IMG/VR virus record: IMGVR_UViG_3300032286_000651
Location: 1 to 44,823 of that record
DNA from: a virus
Reading direction: 5' to 3' (one strand)
Length of the DNA stretch: 44,823 nt
This document shows positions 27,806-37,573 of the stretch, one piece after another. The notes beneath the pieces are model-generated. The model was given only the letters and a program-made list of their open reading frames with translations, had not been told where the DNA came from and ran no database searches. Position numbers and translations under genes: made by a program. The first letter of the stretch is position 1, and the number at the start of each line of letters is the position of its first letter.

Positions 27806-27822
27806 TTGGCACTAGTCAAACA

Positions 27823-30102
27823 TTACCAAAGGATAAAAATTTGTCCGTTTCCTGTGTTGTATCCAGCGCTGCTGGTGCCGTAACTGGAAAACAGCGAAGT
27901 TAATCCACCGGCAAGGAATCCTGATCCGCCGCCGCCTGATCCAGCAGATCCGTAGTTGCTGTTACTTCCTGCGCCACCACCACCGTAGTATCCGCCACCA
28001 CCACCGCCCCCGTAGCCAGGATTATCACCGCCAACAGCACCGGTTTGCCCATTGCCACCTTGGCCTAGGCTACCGGCAGTTCCACTGTACACACTACCTG
28101 ATCCACCAGAGCCGCCTGCGCTGGTTGACGCTGCTCGTCCTTGTGCGCCAAATGGCCAGCCTCCACCGCAAGCAGCTAGCCCTGTAACCCCACCTTCCCC
28201 TGCATTGGTATTGTACCCAGCGCCCTGCCCCACAGTAGCCGGTGTTCCCCCGCAACCGCTGTTGGGGTAGGCACCACCGCCACCACCGCCCGATACAACA
28301 ATTCTGTTAGCCAGTGCATTACCGCCTTGACGTATGTCACTAGCACCACCGCCCCCTGGGCCCAATGCATAAGCTAGTCCACTAGGGCACCCATAGCCGT
28401 CAGACACAGATCCGCCAATGCCGCCGCCATTGAATCCACCGCCAACTTGTCCAGGATTCCCTCCGCAAGGGGATCGATAACCGCTACCGCCTTGTCCACC
28501 TACATACATGTACAGCGTTTCGCTAGGTGTAGTAGTAATGTAAGTTTTAGTCCTGCCACCTTGTCCGCCCGTTGACCCACCTTGAGCGCCTTGCGTGTCA
28601 GCCATTACATATGTGACCCCAGCGGGCACTGTCCAATTTTGCTGACCACCTGTGGTAGAGAACAGTCTAAATTTAGCGCTTACAGCCGACATAAATGTAC
28701 TTTGGTTATAGGCGTTGATAGTCAGCAAACGATCTGCCCCAGCGCTCATAACCAAAGATGTTGAAGGGCTAGTAACAGTGGACTGACTAACGCCATCTAC
28801 CAGTACTTGATAACTGGTAGGTGTACCACCAGTGAAATTGTTCCAACTCAAAGACACTGTGCCATTGGCATTAAGCGTTGTTGCAATTGCTGGAGCAACA
28901 GCGGTTGTTATGCTGTTGCTAGCGCTGCTGGCAGGACTGTTGCCCACTGAGTTGGTAGCATACACAGTAAATGTATAAGCAGTGCCAGCACTGAGACCAC
29001 CAACATATATAGATCCAGACCCTGCTTGTGTTACAGTAGCTGAAATTCCACCGGGGCTGCTGACAGCAGTGTAACTAATGATGCCAGCGCCGCCTGAGGC
29101 TGCTGGAGCTGTATAACTGATGGTAGCTGAATTTGGACTTCCTGTCACAGCAAGTCCAATTGTGGGTGCAGAGGGAACCACAGTGGGTGTAATGTTAAAA
29201 TTCAATGTTCTAGAGGCTGATCTGCCTGTGCTGACCGACGCAATAATAGTAGTAGCAACAGTGCCTGCCACAGTGGGAGTACCGCTAATGACATTGCCAC
29301 TGATGTTTACTCCAACGGGTAAATTGGTAGCAGAATAAGAGACTGTATTGCCAAACGAACTAGTAGCACTGAGCGATTGACTAACCGCGTTGTTAACGAA
29401 ATTGGTAATGGTAGAGCCGTCTGCAGGGCTGCTCCATGTGACGACCTCAGGTATTACTGTGACACCAAACGTTCTAGGGGTAGATTGGTTTTCTGCGTCT
29501 ATGGCATTAAGTGTAAAATAGTAGGTGGTAGACGAGCCCGACACTACTTGCGTTGTTATGCCAGTTAATTGCCCGGTGTCTGTGTTAATCGCTGTGCCTG
29601 GTGGCATGATTCCGTCTTTGTAACTGTATCTTACCGTACTGTTACTGGTGGCCACAACCGGGGAAATTACAGTGGAAATTTCTGTGCTTTCATTGACACT
29701 GCCTAATACGCCCGCAGCAGTTGTCCAAGCAGGGCCAAGATCAAAATTAACGTAGTTTTTCTTTAAACAAAACAAGCTGTAACTATTATTGACCAGTAGA
29801 TCATACGCACCTGCAGCCAACAGCGGAGTAACCGCTTGCAACTGTGTAGTGCTGATGTAGGTTACACTGCTGCACAGTTGATTATTGATCAGTACCTGTG
29901 TATTAGAATCAAACCCTGTACCTGTGATGGTTATTGTGTTGGCTGTGTTGGGAGTTGCAGCAGTTTGTGCATCGTAGGTGACGCTGGTTATAGTAGGCGA
30001 AATTAATGTAGAATCAACTTGATCAACCGCAATGCTGTCACTTAACCGCGAAGTTGTTATAGCATTGGCGACAAGATTAGCAGCAGTGATTTTTGTGGTC
30101 AT
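27823..30102 (-). CDS. Adhesin: TIG - two putative-Ig - FN3 - FN3-like - ALK-type glycine-rich head
   Basis: The 759-residue protein starts MTTKITAANLVANAITTSRLSD, a polar helix-like N-terminus shared with the upstream 1382-residue protein. Domains in order are TIG (about 35-122; TITITGTGFDSNTQVLINN), two putative-Ig units (123-217, 217-310), FN3 (312-402; APTIGLAVTG variant), an FN3-like unit (405-485) and an ALK/LTK-type glycine-rich head (487-759). The head has GQQNWTVPAG, ADTQGAQGG, TLYMYVGG, GGGGASDIRQGG and RIVVSGGGGGG. It is the sister of the head in the 816-residue protein. The gene starts 12 bases after the upstream stop with no TAAATA motif, so it belongs to the operon led by the gene at 35312. 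Likely a receptor-binding fibre. Confidence 0.87.
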   Translation of the reverse strand: MTTKITAANLVANAITTSRLSDSIAVDQVDSTLISPTITSVTYDAQTAATPNTANTITITGTGFDSNTQVLINNQLCSSVTYISTTQLQAVTPLLAAGAYDLLVNNSYSLFCLKKNYVNFDLGPAWTTAAGVLGSVNESTEISTVISPVVATSNSTVRYSYKDGIMPPGTAINTDTGQLTGITTQVVSGSSTTYYFTLNAIDAENQSTPRTFGVTVIPEVVTWSSPADGSTITNFVNNAVSQSLSATSSFGNTVSYSATNLPVGVNISGNVISGTPTVAGTVATTIIASVSTGRSASRTLNFNITPTVVPSAPTIGLAVTGSPNSATISYTAPAASGGAGIISYTAVSSPGGISATVTQAGSGSIYVGGLSAGTAYTFTVYATNSVGNSPASSASNSITTAVAPAIATTLNANGTVSLSWNNFTGGTPTSYQVLVDGVSQSTVTSPSTSLVMSAGADRLLTINAYNQSTFMSAVSAKFRLFSTTGGQQNWTVPAGVTYVMADTQGAQGGSTGGQGGRTKTYITTTPSETLYMYVGGQGGSGYRSPCGGNPGQVGGGFNGGGIGGSVSDGYGCPSGLAYALGPGGGGASDIRQGGNALANRIVVSGGGGGGAYPNSGCGGTPATVGQGAGYNTNAGEGGVTGLAACGGGWPFGAQGRAASTSAGGSGGSGSVYSGTAGSLGQGGNGQTGAVGGDNPGYGGGGGGGYYGGGGAGSNSNYGSAGSGGGGSGFLAGGLTSLFSSYGTSSAGYNTGNGQIFILW

Positions 30103-30114
30103 TTGACACTGACA

Positions 30115-33100
30115 TTATTTTGCTAAGAACTCTGATGTTGGTACTGCGGGTGGCGTTGTGTATCTAACAATACCTCTGGTAATTCGCAAATCTTGGATGT
30201 ATCCATTAAAATAAGATATGGTAGTAAGACGACCTATTTGCAGTCCTAAACTAGCATTATCTCCTAAATTTACGGCCCCAGTTTGTGTTGAACCTTCTTG
30301 TATAGTAGTTCCACTGGTCCCCATAAATAATTTCCAACTACCTACAGAACCAGAAAATGCAAAGTAATACCAGGTATTAGACAGGATTGTGGTTGTGCTA
30401 ACTATTGATGCTGGGTCGCCTGCTAATTGCGCTTGTAATCTTGAACTGACTACTCTAACACACCAACCACTTGAACTTGATACGTATTGTGAAATAATAG
30501 TTTGGTCGCTGGCTGCAGAAGTTGTATAAAACCACCCCTCAACAGTAAATGAACTAGCTGTTGCACCAGAACCTAAATTAATTACAGGCATTGTTAGGTA
30601 ATCAGTACTACCATTAAACTTCATACTGGTTGTACCCCACTTTGCCGTGGTGCTGCTGACTTGTGAACTTCCTACTGTGATTGCATAATTCTGCATCGAG
30701 GCGTCGTAGATTCCTGCATTGGCGAAGTTGATCAGAACTCCAGTATCTGATGCAGTAAAACTTGTATTTACGTTAGTAGTACTTGGATAACAAGCAACAC
30801 TAGCCGATCCCGATGTTTGAAGTGGGGCTAAAGATGGGGGAGTGAATGCCCCTGTATATACGGCTGTGCCTTTGACCATCCTATAATTAGACATATAACC
30901 ATCAGCTTTTTGTGCACCGTCGGCAGCGCCAGCCATGAGTGCTAGGTTTCCACCCGTTGCAATTGCCCCAGTTGCAACAGACGCTGGAGTTCCAGCAACA
31001 CCGTTTTTATACAAAGTTAAAGTGTTTCCAGATCGTACTAATGCTAGATGCTGCCACGCATTAATAGTAAGATCAATCCCTGTCGATACTCCGTCAAGTT
31101 GCCAACCCGTTCCAGCAGCATTAGATATATAAAATAATAGTGTAGAAGCGGTATAAGCGATTAGTGGTCCCCATCCACCAGCCCCACCAGTTGAATTACT
31201 CCGCTGGGACCAAAGAACTTTAAAACTTCCTCCGCCGGGGCTGGTTGGGTATACCCATGCCTCATATGTGAAATTCCCAGACCCCGGCTGAATAGCCGCG
31301 ACGTTTGTAACGGTTAAATAATCCGTACTACCATTAAAATATCCACTCCCACCATACAGCGCAGTGGTATACGCAGCCGTTGGGGAGAACGGTTGAAAGG
31401 CTTGGACTTGAGGAGTGCCTGCGACTGTGAATGTAAAATTGTTGGTACTATTGTCTCGAAAACGATTGGACTGACACGAAAGAAAATATGTTGACGTTCC
31501 TGTAATTGCTGCAATATTGGTCCTGGCAGATTGCGTGGTTGTAAGTGGGGTTGTTGGAACGGTAAAGTTTGCTACGGTTGTTGATGCGCCGCTATAAACT
31601 GCAACGCCTTTTACAATACGAACATTACTCAAGTAACCAGGAAATGCTAGGCCAGTATTATCCCCAAACAATCTACCAACAGTGATTACCGGTGTACCAG
31701 ACCAAGAAGCAGCGGCTGAGTTTGTTAACACAACTATTCCATTCACATATACCGTATTTGTGGTGCCTGACCGAACAAAAGCAATATGATTCCATGTATT
31801 AAGACTTATAACACTAGATACTGTTGAATATTCTGTAGTATTGCCCGCAATAAAAAAACTTATTCTTCTGTCGGATACTAAATAAATCCCAAAATTTGCA
31901 CCGCCGGAACTAACTGTGTTGTTAATGCCCACCAATCCACCCGCTGCCGCTACTGTCTGATACGCCCAAAGTTCAACCGTAAAATCTCCGGTCATTTGAT
32001 TTGATGCACTTGCGGGAGTTGTTAAATACTGTCCGCTTCCACTAAAATAATTACTCCACTGCCCATCAGGCCAATACGGAGTCACACTACCTTGCGTTGG
32101 GCTACCGTTGCGGGTGATTGTAAAAGCATAAGGGCCTGTGTCAATAAAGGTGTTGTTCTGCACAGCATTCGTTGCACTGGTGAAGTTACTGTCTGCTAGG
32201 TTGACCAGCAGACTGGTATTTGCAATTGCTGTCACCGGTGTGATTGGAACGGTTAACGTAGTTAAGGTTGGGTCATAAACAGAATTTCCAACAACAATCC
32301 TAAAATTACTCATGTATCCATTAAATAAGTTGGTATCGTTTTTGCCAATATTATAAGTCAATCCTGAAGTAAAATTATTTGAGTTTGTTGCAGTTGTTTG
32401 TCTAACACCATTAAAATAAATAGACATTGTTCCAGAAGAATTTCTATTTATTACCAAATGCGTCCATTGATTTGTTGTGGGCACTGAACTGGTAAACAAT
32501 TGCCAAGCAGCGCCGGTAGCGATTCCTAATCCAGTGTTGCTATAATATTGGATTCCTACGCGAGAATCACCGGCATATGTGTTCCAAACTATTATTCCAG
32601 CATTTGACACAGTTGCGAATGGATATATCCACACTTCAACGCAAAACGCACCTGTGCCAAAAGTCATGCCAGAAAAATTAGCTGGTGTACTTAAATAATC
32701 CGTCGTACCATTAAACAACGCAGCCCCAGGACTGGCAGCGGGTGCAGTAAACGTGCTGGGGTACCAGTATCCTGTTACCTGTGGTGTGCCACTAGGTGTA
32801 ATAGTAAATGGTAGTCCGCCGTTCGCTGTACCGTTGTCTTTGAATCGATTACTTTGGCACGTTAACAGTGAAGTTTGCGTTCCGGTAATTGCAGCGATGT
32901 TAGTACCGGCACTTTGAGTCGCAGCAAGTGGGGTGGTTGGCGGAGTAAATGTTCCGGTATAGACTACGGTCCCGTTTGTTATTCGTAAATTGCTAATATA
33001 ACCTGGAAAGTAGTGTAGATAACCAGTGGAAAATCCACGACCTATTCTTAGTGTTGGACTACTTGGAGCAGCCCATGACCAAGCGTTGGTAGTTGGTGTA

Positions 33101-34263
33101 AGAGCAGTGCCATTTAAATAAATAGCACCAGTAGTACCATTATAAGTTACAGCCACATGATACCAGGTGTTTAAAGCAAAAGTTGTATAAGAGGCTGTAA
33201 TAGCAACGGCACCAGTACCTCCTGGTCTTGAAAAAGTAATAATACCAGAGGCACCTGTTCGAATGGTAAATTCCCATCCCGTTTGAGCAACAACACTAGT
33301 CCAATAATTTACTAGACAAGCAAAAGGGTTTCCGTCATTGTTATTAGCAGGGGGTGCAGTTAAATAAAACCAACACTCAACAGTAAAACTTCCTGTCAAA
33401 TTAAATGCCGTTGATGCAGCAACATCTAGATAATCCGTACTACCATTGAAATAATTCCCCCAATACCCATCAGTTTGGTAGGGAGATACCCAACCAGTAC
33501 TAGGTGTTCCGTTACGAGTAACCGTAAAAGCATTCGTGCTTGAATCTGTGACTACAGTACTACGAGTGCTAACGGCGCTGGTTTTTAATAACAATGAAGT
33601 ATAAAGAAAATATTGGTCTCCAACACTTATGGTAATAGTAAATGATCTTGTACTGTTTTGTAGTTCAGCGTCAATTGCATTAACAGTGAAATTATAAATG
33701 GTGTCAGCACTAATGCCAGTTACAGATCCAGTAATTAATCCACTGCTGCTCAGCGACAAGCCCGGTGGTAATGTGCTGCCCACGGCTACAGAATAAGTTA
33801 CAGCACTGTCAGAAGGTGCTGCTAACTGAATACTTATACTACTAGCAGCGCCCACAGTGGGCAATGTGGATCCAGTGGCCCATACTGGACTGGCACTGGC
33901 TGTGATGGCCAGTAGTCGTATCGCAGTACCACCATCAGTATTGGTAACATACAGTGTATACGTACTGGGATTCAGCACAGGTGTAATCACACTTAACTGT
34001 GTGCTGGAAATACGTGTAATAACTGGAGCCAGTGCACTACCGAAATAAACTTGCACACCTAGTCCAAATCCTGATCCATTGATCACAACAGTTTCGCCAC
34101 CTGCAGGACTGATCGCAGTTTGAGACCCTGGCAACACTACACTGGTAATTCTTGGACCAAATGTGCCCACTGGCAGTTTGTCCAGTGTCACTGCATTATT
34201 GGCAATACGATCACTGGTAATAGAACCAGCAGCAATGTTGTTGGCGTCTAGTCTGGTGGTCAT
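30115..34263 (-). CDS. Giant fibre protein: TIG - putative-Ig - five tandem laminin-G-like (ConA) lectin domains
   Basis: The 1382-residue chain begins MTTRLDANNIAAGSITSDRIANN. TIG (about 37-118) and one putative-Ig unit (125-212; GSTLPPGLSLSSSGLITG) form the base. Five laminin-G/concanavalin-A-like domains follow (about 268-445, 514-680, 735-905, 970-1145, 1210-1375). Each starts with F-NGSTDYL or a close variant, has an FTVExWxY strand and a NTWxHxAxxR strand, and closes with PGYxSNxRIxxG and VYTG. This fold binds carbohydrates or proteins, often with calcium. It has no glycine-rich domain, unlike its neighbours. The start overlaps the upstream stop by 4 bases, so it is coupled to the 350-residue fibre gene. 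Five sugar-binding units in one chain suggest avid binding to a repeated surface glycan. Confidence 0.88.
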   Translation of the reverse strand: MTTRLDANNIAAGSITSDRIANNAVTLDKLPVGTFGPRITSVVLPGSQTAISPAGGETVVINGSGFGLGVQVYFGSALAPVITRISSTQLSVITPVLNPSTYTLYVTNTDGGTAIRLLAITASASPVWATGSTLPTVGAASSISIQLAAPSDSAVTYSVAVGSTLPPGLSLSSSGLITGSVTGISADTIYNFTVNAIDAELQNSTRSFTITISVGDQYFLYTSLLLKTSAVSTRSTVVTDSSTNAFTVTRNGTPSTGWVSPYQTDGYWGNYFNGSTDYLDVAASTAFNLTGSFTVECWFYLTAPPANNNDGNPFACLVNYWTSVVAQTGWEFTIRTGASGIITFSRPGGTGAVAITASYTTFALNTWYHVAVTYNGTTGAIYLNGTALTPTTNAWSWAAPSSPTLRIGRGFSTGYLHYFPGYISNLRITNGTVVYTGTFTPPTTPLAATQSAGTNIAAITGTQTSLLTCQSNRFKDNGTANGGLPFTITPSGTPQVTGYWYPSTFTAPAASPGAALFNGTTDYLSTPANFSGMTFGTGAFCVEVWIYPFATVSNAGIIVWNTYAGDSRVGIQYYSNTGLGIATGAAWQLFTSSVPTTNQWTHLVINRNSSGTMSIYFNGVRQTTATNSNNFTSGLTYNIGKNDTNLFNGYMSNFRIVVGNSVYDPTLTTLTVPITPVTAIANTSLLVNLADSNFTSATNAVQNNTFIDTGPYAFTITRNGSPTQGSVTPYWPDGQWSNYFSGSGQYLTTPASASNQMTGDFTVELWAYQTVAAAGGLVGINNTVSSGGANFGIYLVSDRRISFFIAGNTTEYSTVSSVISLNTWNHIAFVRSGTTNTVYVNGIVVLTNSAAASWSGTPVITVGRLFGDNTGLAFPGYLSNVRIVKGVAVYSGASTTVANFTVPTTPLTTTQSARTNIAAITGTSTYFLSCQSNRFRDNSTNNFTFTVAGTPQVQAFQPFSPTAAYTTALYGGSGYFNGSTDYLTVTNVAAIQPGSGNFTYEAWVYPTSPGGGSFKVLWSQRSNSTGGAGGWGPLIAYTASTLLFYISNAAGTGWQLDGVSTGIDLTINAWQHLALVRSGNTLTLYKNGVAGTPASVATGAIATGGNLALMAGAADGAQKADGYMSNYRMVKGTAVYTGAFTPPSLAPLQTSGSASVACYPSTTNVNTSFTASDTGVLINFANAGIYDASMQNYAITVGSSQVSSTTAKWGTTSMKFNGSTDYLTMPVINLGSGATASSFTVEGWFYTTSAASDQTIISQYVSSSSGWCVRVVSSRLQAQLAGDPASIVSTTTILSNTWYYFAFSGSVGSWKLFMGTSGTTIQEGSTQTGAVNLGDNASLGLQIGRLTTISYFNGYIQDLRITRGIVRYTTPPAVPTSEFLAK

Positions 34264-35312
34264 ACTGGTAGTTCCCGAATTTGCACAACTACACCCGATG
34301 CTGGCGCTGTAACAAACGTCAGCACGCCACCGGCCACAGTGTAGTCATCTCCCGGCATTTGACATACACCATTTTCAAACACCAGCACAGAGTTGGCTGT
34401 CAAGCTGCTGGAAGTTAGTGTAACAGTATTGGTAGATCCATTGCCAGTAAATTTTCTGTTAACATACGTTGTAGTAGTTCCACTGCCGGATCCCCCAGTG
34501 CTGGATGTCAAATAACTTTGAACTTCAACTACGTCTTGCAGTATTGCAGGACTGGCCAATATCACAGTATTGCCATCAATTGCAGTATAATCACTGCTGT
34601 CCAGCAGTTTGACCCCATTGAGATAAACATCAACATATCCAACTCGATACCCCGAGGACACTGTAAAACTGGATTGTGTTGCGCTGCTGACTATATAACT
34701 TTGCTTTTTAATTGTAAAACCCACAGCATCAGGTGATACAGTAACGTAGGAGACCAACTTGATTTCGTCACCAACTTCTAGTGCGTCAGTGAAATTCACC
34801 AAAGTGCCATCTGTTGCTGTGTATTCATCTGTAAACAGCAGTACACCATTGACGTATACATCCAGTAATGCAGGAGTATAAGTACTGGCGCTGGTTACTG
34901 TGGTTTGCCCTTCAGTTGCAACAAATGTTTGCACTGTACGATTCATTGCGCCCAGTACTGCTCCCGAACTAAAGTCCAGTACTTCAATTTCTTCACCAGC
35001 TGCTGGGATACCACCAAGATACAGTGTAACGCCGCTGAGCGAGTAATAGCCTTTGGGTTGCTCAACGCCAGAAATGTACAATACCACGTTGTCAACACTG
35101 GTGGGAGCGTTGGCCAGTGTTACTGTGCTGTTGCTGCCAGTAGCGGTAAACAGTTGACGCCTAACTGTGAAACTGGTGGGAATATTAAATGTAGCTCCAG
35201 TAGAACTGGTGGAGATTTTGCGTTGCCAAACTGTACCGTTCCAGTACCAAACAACGTCACCAATGGAGTAGGTGTCATTAACGGCTGGACTTGCTGGGAA
35301 ATTTAATGCCAT
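34260..35312 (-). CDS. Fibre shaft protein with four tandem beta-modules
   Basis: The 350-residue product has the MALNFPASPAVNDTY...WYWNGTVWQ N-terminal module found in five proteins here. Four repeats of about 75-85 residues follow. Each runs Q-x-F-x-A-T or similar, then V-x-V-Y-V/I-NG-V, a D-YTATDG or D-YTAIDG turn and a final V-x-SY strand. Such repeats are common in T4-like cyanophage fibres. No head domain is present. The gene opens an operon that runs through the five-LamG protein to the 759-residue adhesin, so it may be the shaft on which they mount. The ATG is 7 bases after a CTAAATA motif, which nearly fills the 14-base gap, and has no Shine-Dalgarno. Confidence 0.82.
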   Translation of the reverse strand: MALNFPASPAVNDTYSIGDVVWYWNGTVWQRKISTSSTGATFNIPTSFTVRRQLFTATGSNSTVTLANAPTSVDNVVLYISGVEQPKGYYSLSGVTLYLGGIPAAGEEIEVLDFSSGAVLGAMNRTVQTFVATEGQTTVTSASTYTPALLDVYVNGVLLFTDEYTATDGTLVNFTDALEVGDEIKLVSYVTVSPDAVGFTIKKQSYIVSSATQSSFTVSSGYRVGYVDVYLNGVKLLDSSDYTAIDGNTVILASPAILQDVVEVQSYLTSSTGGSGSGTTTTYVNRKFTGNGSTNTVTLTSSSLTANSVLVFENGVCQMPGDDYTVAGGVLTFVTAPASGVVVQIRELPV

Positions 35313-35319
35313 GGTTTAA

Positions 35320-35325
35320 TATTTA
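35320..35325 (-). promoter_or_regulatory. T4-type late promoter motif (CTAAATA), 7 bases before the start codon
   Basis: CTAAATA begins right after the TAA stop of the 740-residue gene on the plus-coordinate side. TTAAACC separates it from the ATG at 35312. The whole gap is 14 bases. Confidence 0.5.
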
Positions 35326-35326
35326 G

Positions 35327-37549
35327 TTACCAACTGATTGGACCAGTACCGTTAGTAAAGCGATATACTCTATATCCTGATCTTGTTGGTTGATCGTAAG
35401 TTAGTCCACCCGAGATTGACGATAATGGTAAAAATGTATTTGGGTAAGCAATGATTACAACACCGGATCCGCCCTGTCCAGCAGTACCTCCAGATCCATT
35501 ACCACCACCCCCACCACCAGTATTACCACCACCAGGATTTTGTCCGTTACCGGTGCCACCACCGCCAGAACCTCCAGATCCAGCAGTACCGACATAAAGT
35601 TGGCCACCACCTCCGCCTGCATAGTATGTAGATGTACCAGTTATACCAGATAGATTTCCTATACCACCATCACCGCCTTTAGTAGTTTGTCCACTTTGTC
35701 CAACAGCTCCGGCGCCGCCACCTCCGCCTGATCCAAAGTTTGGACTTGTAATACCTGCTCCACCATTATTACCTTGTCCTGCTGTACCGGCACCGCCAGC
35801 ACCATCATAATGGCCACCACCACCGGATCCACCAGCAGATCCATAACCAATACCTCCACCGTCGTTACCGGCGCCACCTCCTCCTCCTACTGTACTAATC
35901 GAAGCAAATTGACTAGCTGTTCCATTAGATCCTCGTCCTGCAGTTAAATTACTGCCAGGTCCGCCACCGCCAACGGTTACAGTGTATGCAGTACTTGGTG
36001 AGACTGATAATGTACTGGTTAACATACCACCAGCACCACCACCACCACCTCTACCACCAGATGCGCCGCCACCTCCGCCTCCACCAGCAACAACCAAGTA
36101 TTCTACTGAAGTTGGTGCTGCTTGGTTTGTCGTTATTTGATTACTAGAGTTGCTTGATACACTATTACCAACGGAATTTGTAGCATACACTGTAAAAGTA
36201 TAAAGGGTACCGGCAGTCAATCCCGTTACTGTAATAGTACCCGATCCTGCTTGACTTAGTGTACCAGTAACACCACCCGGACTACTTGTAGCAGTGTAAC
36301 TGGTAATTGTTCTACCACCATTGTTACCAGGTGCTGTAAATGCTACTGTTGCAGATGTTTGACCAGTTGCTGTTGCAGTACCAATAGTAGGTGCGCCTGG
36401 CACCGTGGCTGCAACAACAGTTAAACTAAAAGTTCTAGGACTGTCTTGTAATTCAACGTCGTTAGCAACTACAGTGAAATTGTAGATGGTATCCACAGCC
36501 AAACCTGACACTGTGCCACTGAGCAGCCCACTGGTGCTGAGATTTAGTCCTGACGGCAATGTACTGCCACTGGCCAACGAGTAAGTGATTGTGCTGTCAC
36601 TGCTGGCAGCCAATTGTATGCTGATAGGACTGCCCGAAGTGCCATTGGGCAATGTACTACCGGTGCTCCAAGCAGGCGTGCCACTAAACGTAACAGCATT
36701 GACACGAATAGCTACTGCACCGTCAGGATTAACCAAATACATTATATAAGTACCGGCAGAGGTGGCCGGTAATTGTGCACGAACTTCGGTGCTGCTGACA
36801 AAAGTCACACTGGTCGCAGCCACAGTACCAACGAGTACGCTGCATCCAGTAACAAATCCTGTACCTGTGATTTTAATGTAACCACCAGCGGTGCCGACAG
36901 CAGTGTCGTCTAGTACCACGTAACTTGAGTCAGTTACAGCAACTCCAGTAATTTTAGATGCACTGGAACCCGTAATTGTGATTACGCCAGTGGTATTGTC
37001 GTAGCTGCCCGCACCTGTTACGCTGATAGCAGCCCTGGCTCTCGCGTTAGTATAATATAAATTAGTACCTTCAGTGACATTGCTGGTGGTCAATGTTACA
37101 GCACCAGTTTGCCCATTGAGGCTGGTCAACACCGTATAAGGTAGCGTAATAACGCCAGTGCTGCTGTTGTAAGTACCACCGGGACCAGCAACACTAATAG
37201 CTGATCTTGCTGCTGCAGTTGCTCTGGCTGTGGTATAGTATAAATTAGTGCCCTCAGCCAAATTGGTTGTAGTGTACTGGCTTAGACTGCTAGTGGCGCC
37301 TGGGCTGACAGCGCCGCCAACTTCAATCCATTGTGTGCTGTCTGCATCACTGTAGTAGACAAAGGTTTTCCCATTGGTGCTGTTGAACCACAGTGTACCC
37401 ACTGGGGGTGCGGTTGGGGCTGTGTCTGCGATATATACGCTGGCCGCACCGGTTTGGCTTTTCCAATAGTCCCCGGTCCACCGCCAACTGTTGTCATTAG
37501 CAGTAAAAAGTTGATTATTGGTAGGATTTGAGGGAAACGCAATAGCCAT
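35327..37549 (-). CDS. Adhesin: fibre N-module - EGTNLYYT repeats - TIG - putative-Ig - FN3 - glycine-rich head - YDQP tag
   Basis: The 740-residue protein starts with the MAIAFPSNPTNNQLF...WRWTGDYWK module, then GTLWFNSTNGKTFVYYSD. Two fibre repeats follow with EGTNLYYTxARA (about 99-120 and 160-178). TIG lies at about 200-287 (YIKITGTGFVTGCSVLVG), a putative-Ig unit at 290-380 and FN3 at 384-475. The glycine-rich head (482-710; EYLVVAGGGGGGG, YTVTVGGGGPG) ends with GGLTYDQPTRSGYRVYRF. The first 290 residues parallel the whole of the next gene upstream. A TAAATA motif ends 5 bases before the ATG and no Shine-Dalgarno is seen, so it probably has its own late promoter. Inferred role: receptor-binding fibre. 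Confidence 0.88.
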   Translation of the reverse strand: MAIAFPSNPTNNQLFTANDNSWRWTGDYWKSQTGAASVYIADTAPTAPPVGTLWFNSTNGKTFVYYSDADSTQWIEVGGAVSPGATSSLSQYTTTNLAEGTNLYYTTARATAAARSAISVAGPGGTYNSSTGVITLPYTVLTSLNGQTGAVTLTTSNVTEGTNLYYTNARARAAISVTGAGSYDNTTGVITITGSSASKITGVAVTDSSYVVLDDTAVGTAGGYIKITGTGFVTGCSVLVGTVAATSVTFVSSTEVRAQLPATSAGTYIMYLVNPDGAVAIRVNAVTFSGTPAWSTGSTLPNGTSGSPISIQLAASSDSTITYSLASGSTLPSGLNLSTSGLLSGTVSGLAVDTIYNFTVVANDVELQDSPRTFSLTVVAATVPGAPTIGTATATGQTSATVAFTAPGNNGGRTITSYTATSSPGGVTGTLSQAGSGTITVTGLTAGTLYTFTVYATNSVGNSVSSNSSNQITTNQAAPTSVEYLVVAGGGGGGGASGGRGGGGGAGGMLTSTLSVSPSTAYTVTVGGGGPGSNLTAGRGSNGTASQFASISTVGGGGGAGNDGGGIGYGSAGGSGGGGHYDGAGGAGTAGQGNNGGAGITSPNFGSGGGGGAGAVGQSGQTTKGGDGGIGNLSGITGTSTYYAGGGGGQLYVGTAGSGGSGGGGTGNGQNPGGGNTGGGGGGNGSGGTAGQGGSGVVIIAYPNTFLPLSSISGGLTYDQPTRSGYRVYRFTNGTGPISW

Positions 37550-37554
37550 AGTGT

Positions 37555-37560
37555 TATTTA
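37555..37560 (-). promoter_or_regulatory. T4-type late promoter motif (AATAAATA), 5 bases before the start codon
   Basis: AAATAAATA lies in the 24-base gap after the 284-residue gene. ACACT separates it from the ATG at 37549. Confidence 0.55.
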
Positions 37561-37573
37561 TTTGCAGTTAACA

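Noticed and set aside
27793-27819. Upstream TTG start for the small TIG protein
   Set aside because: It would add nine residues and overlap the TAAATA motif. The ATG at 27792 gives the basic N-terminus seen in its two paralogues.
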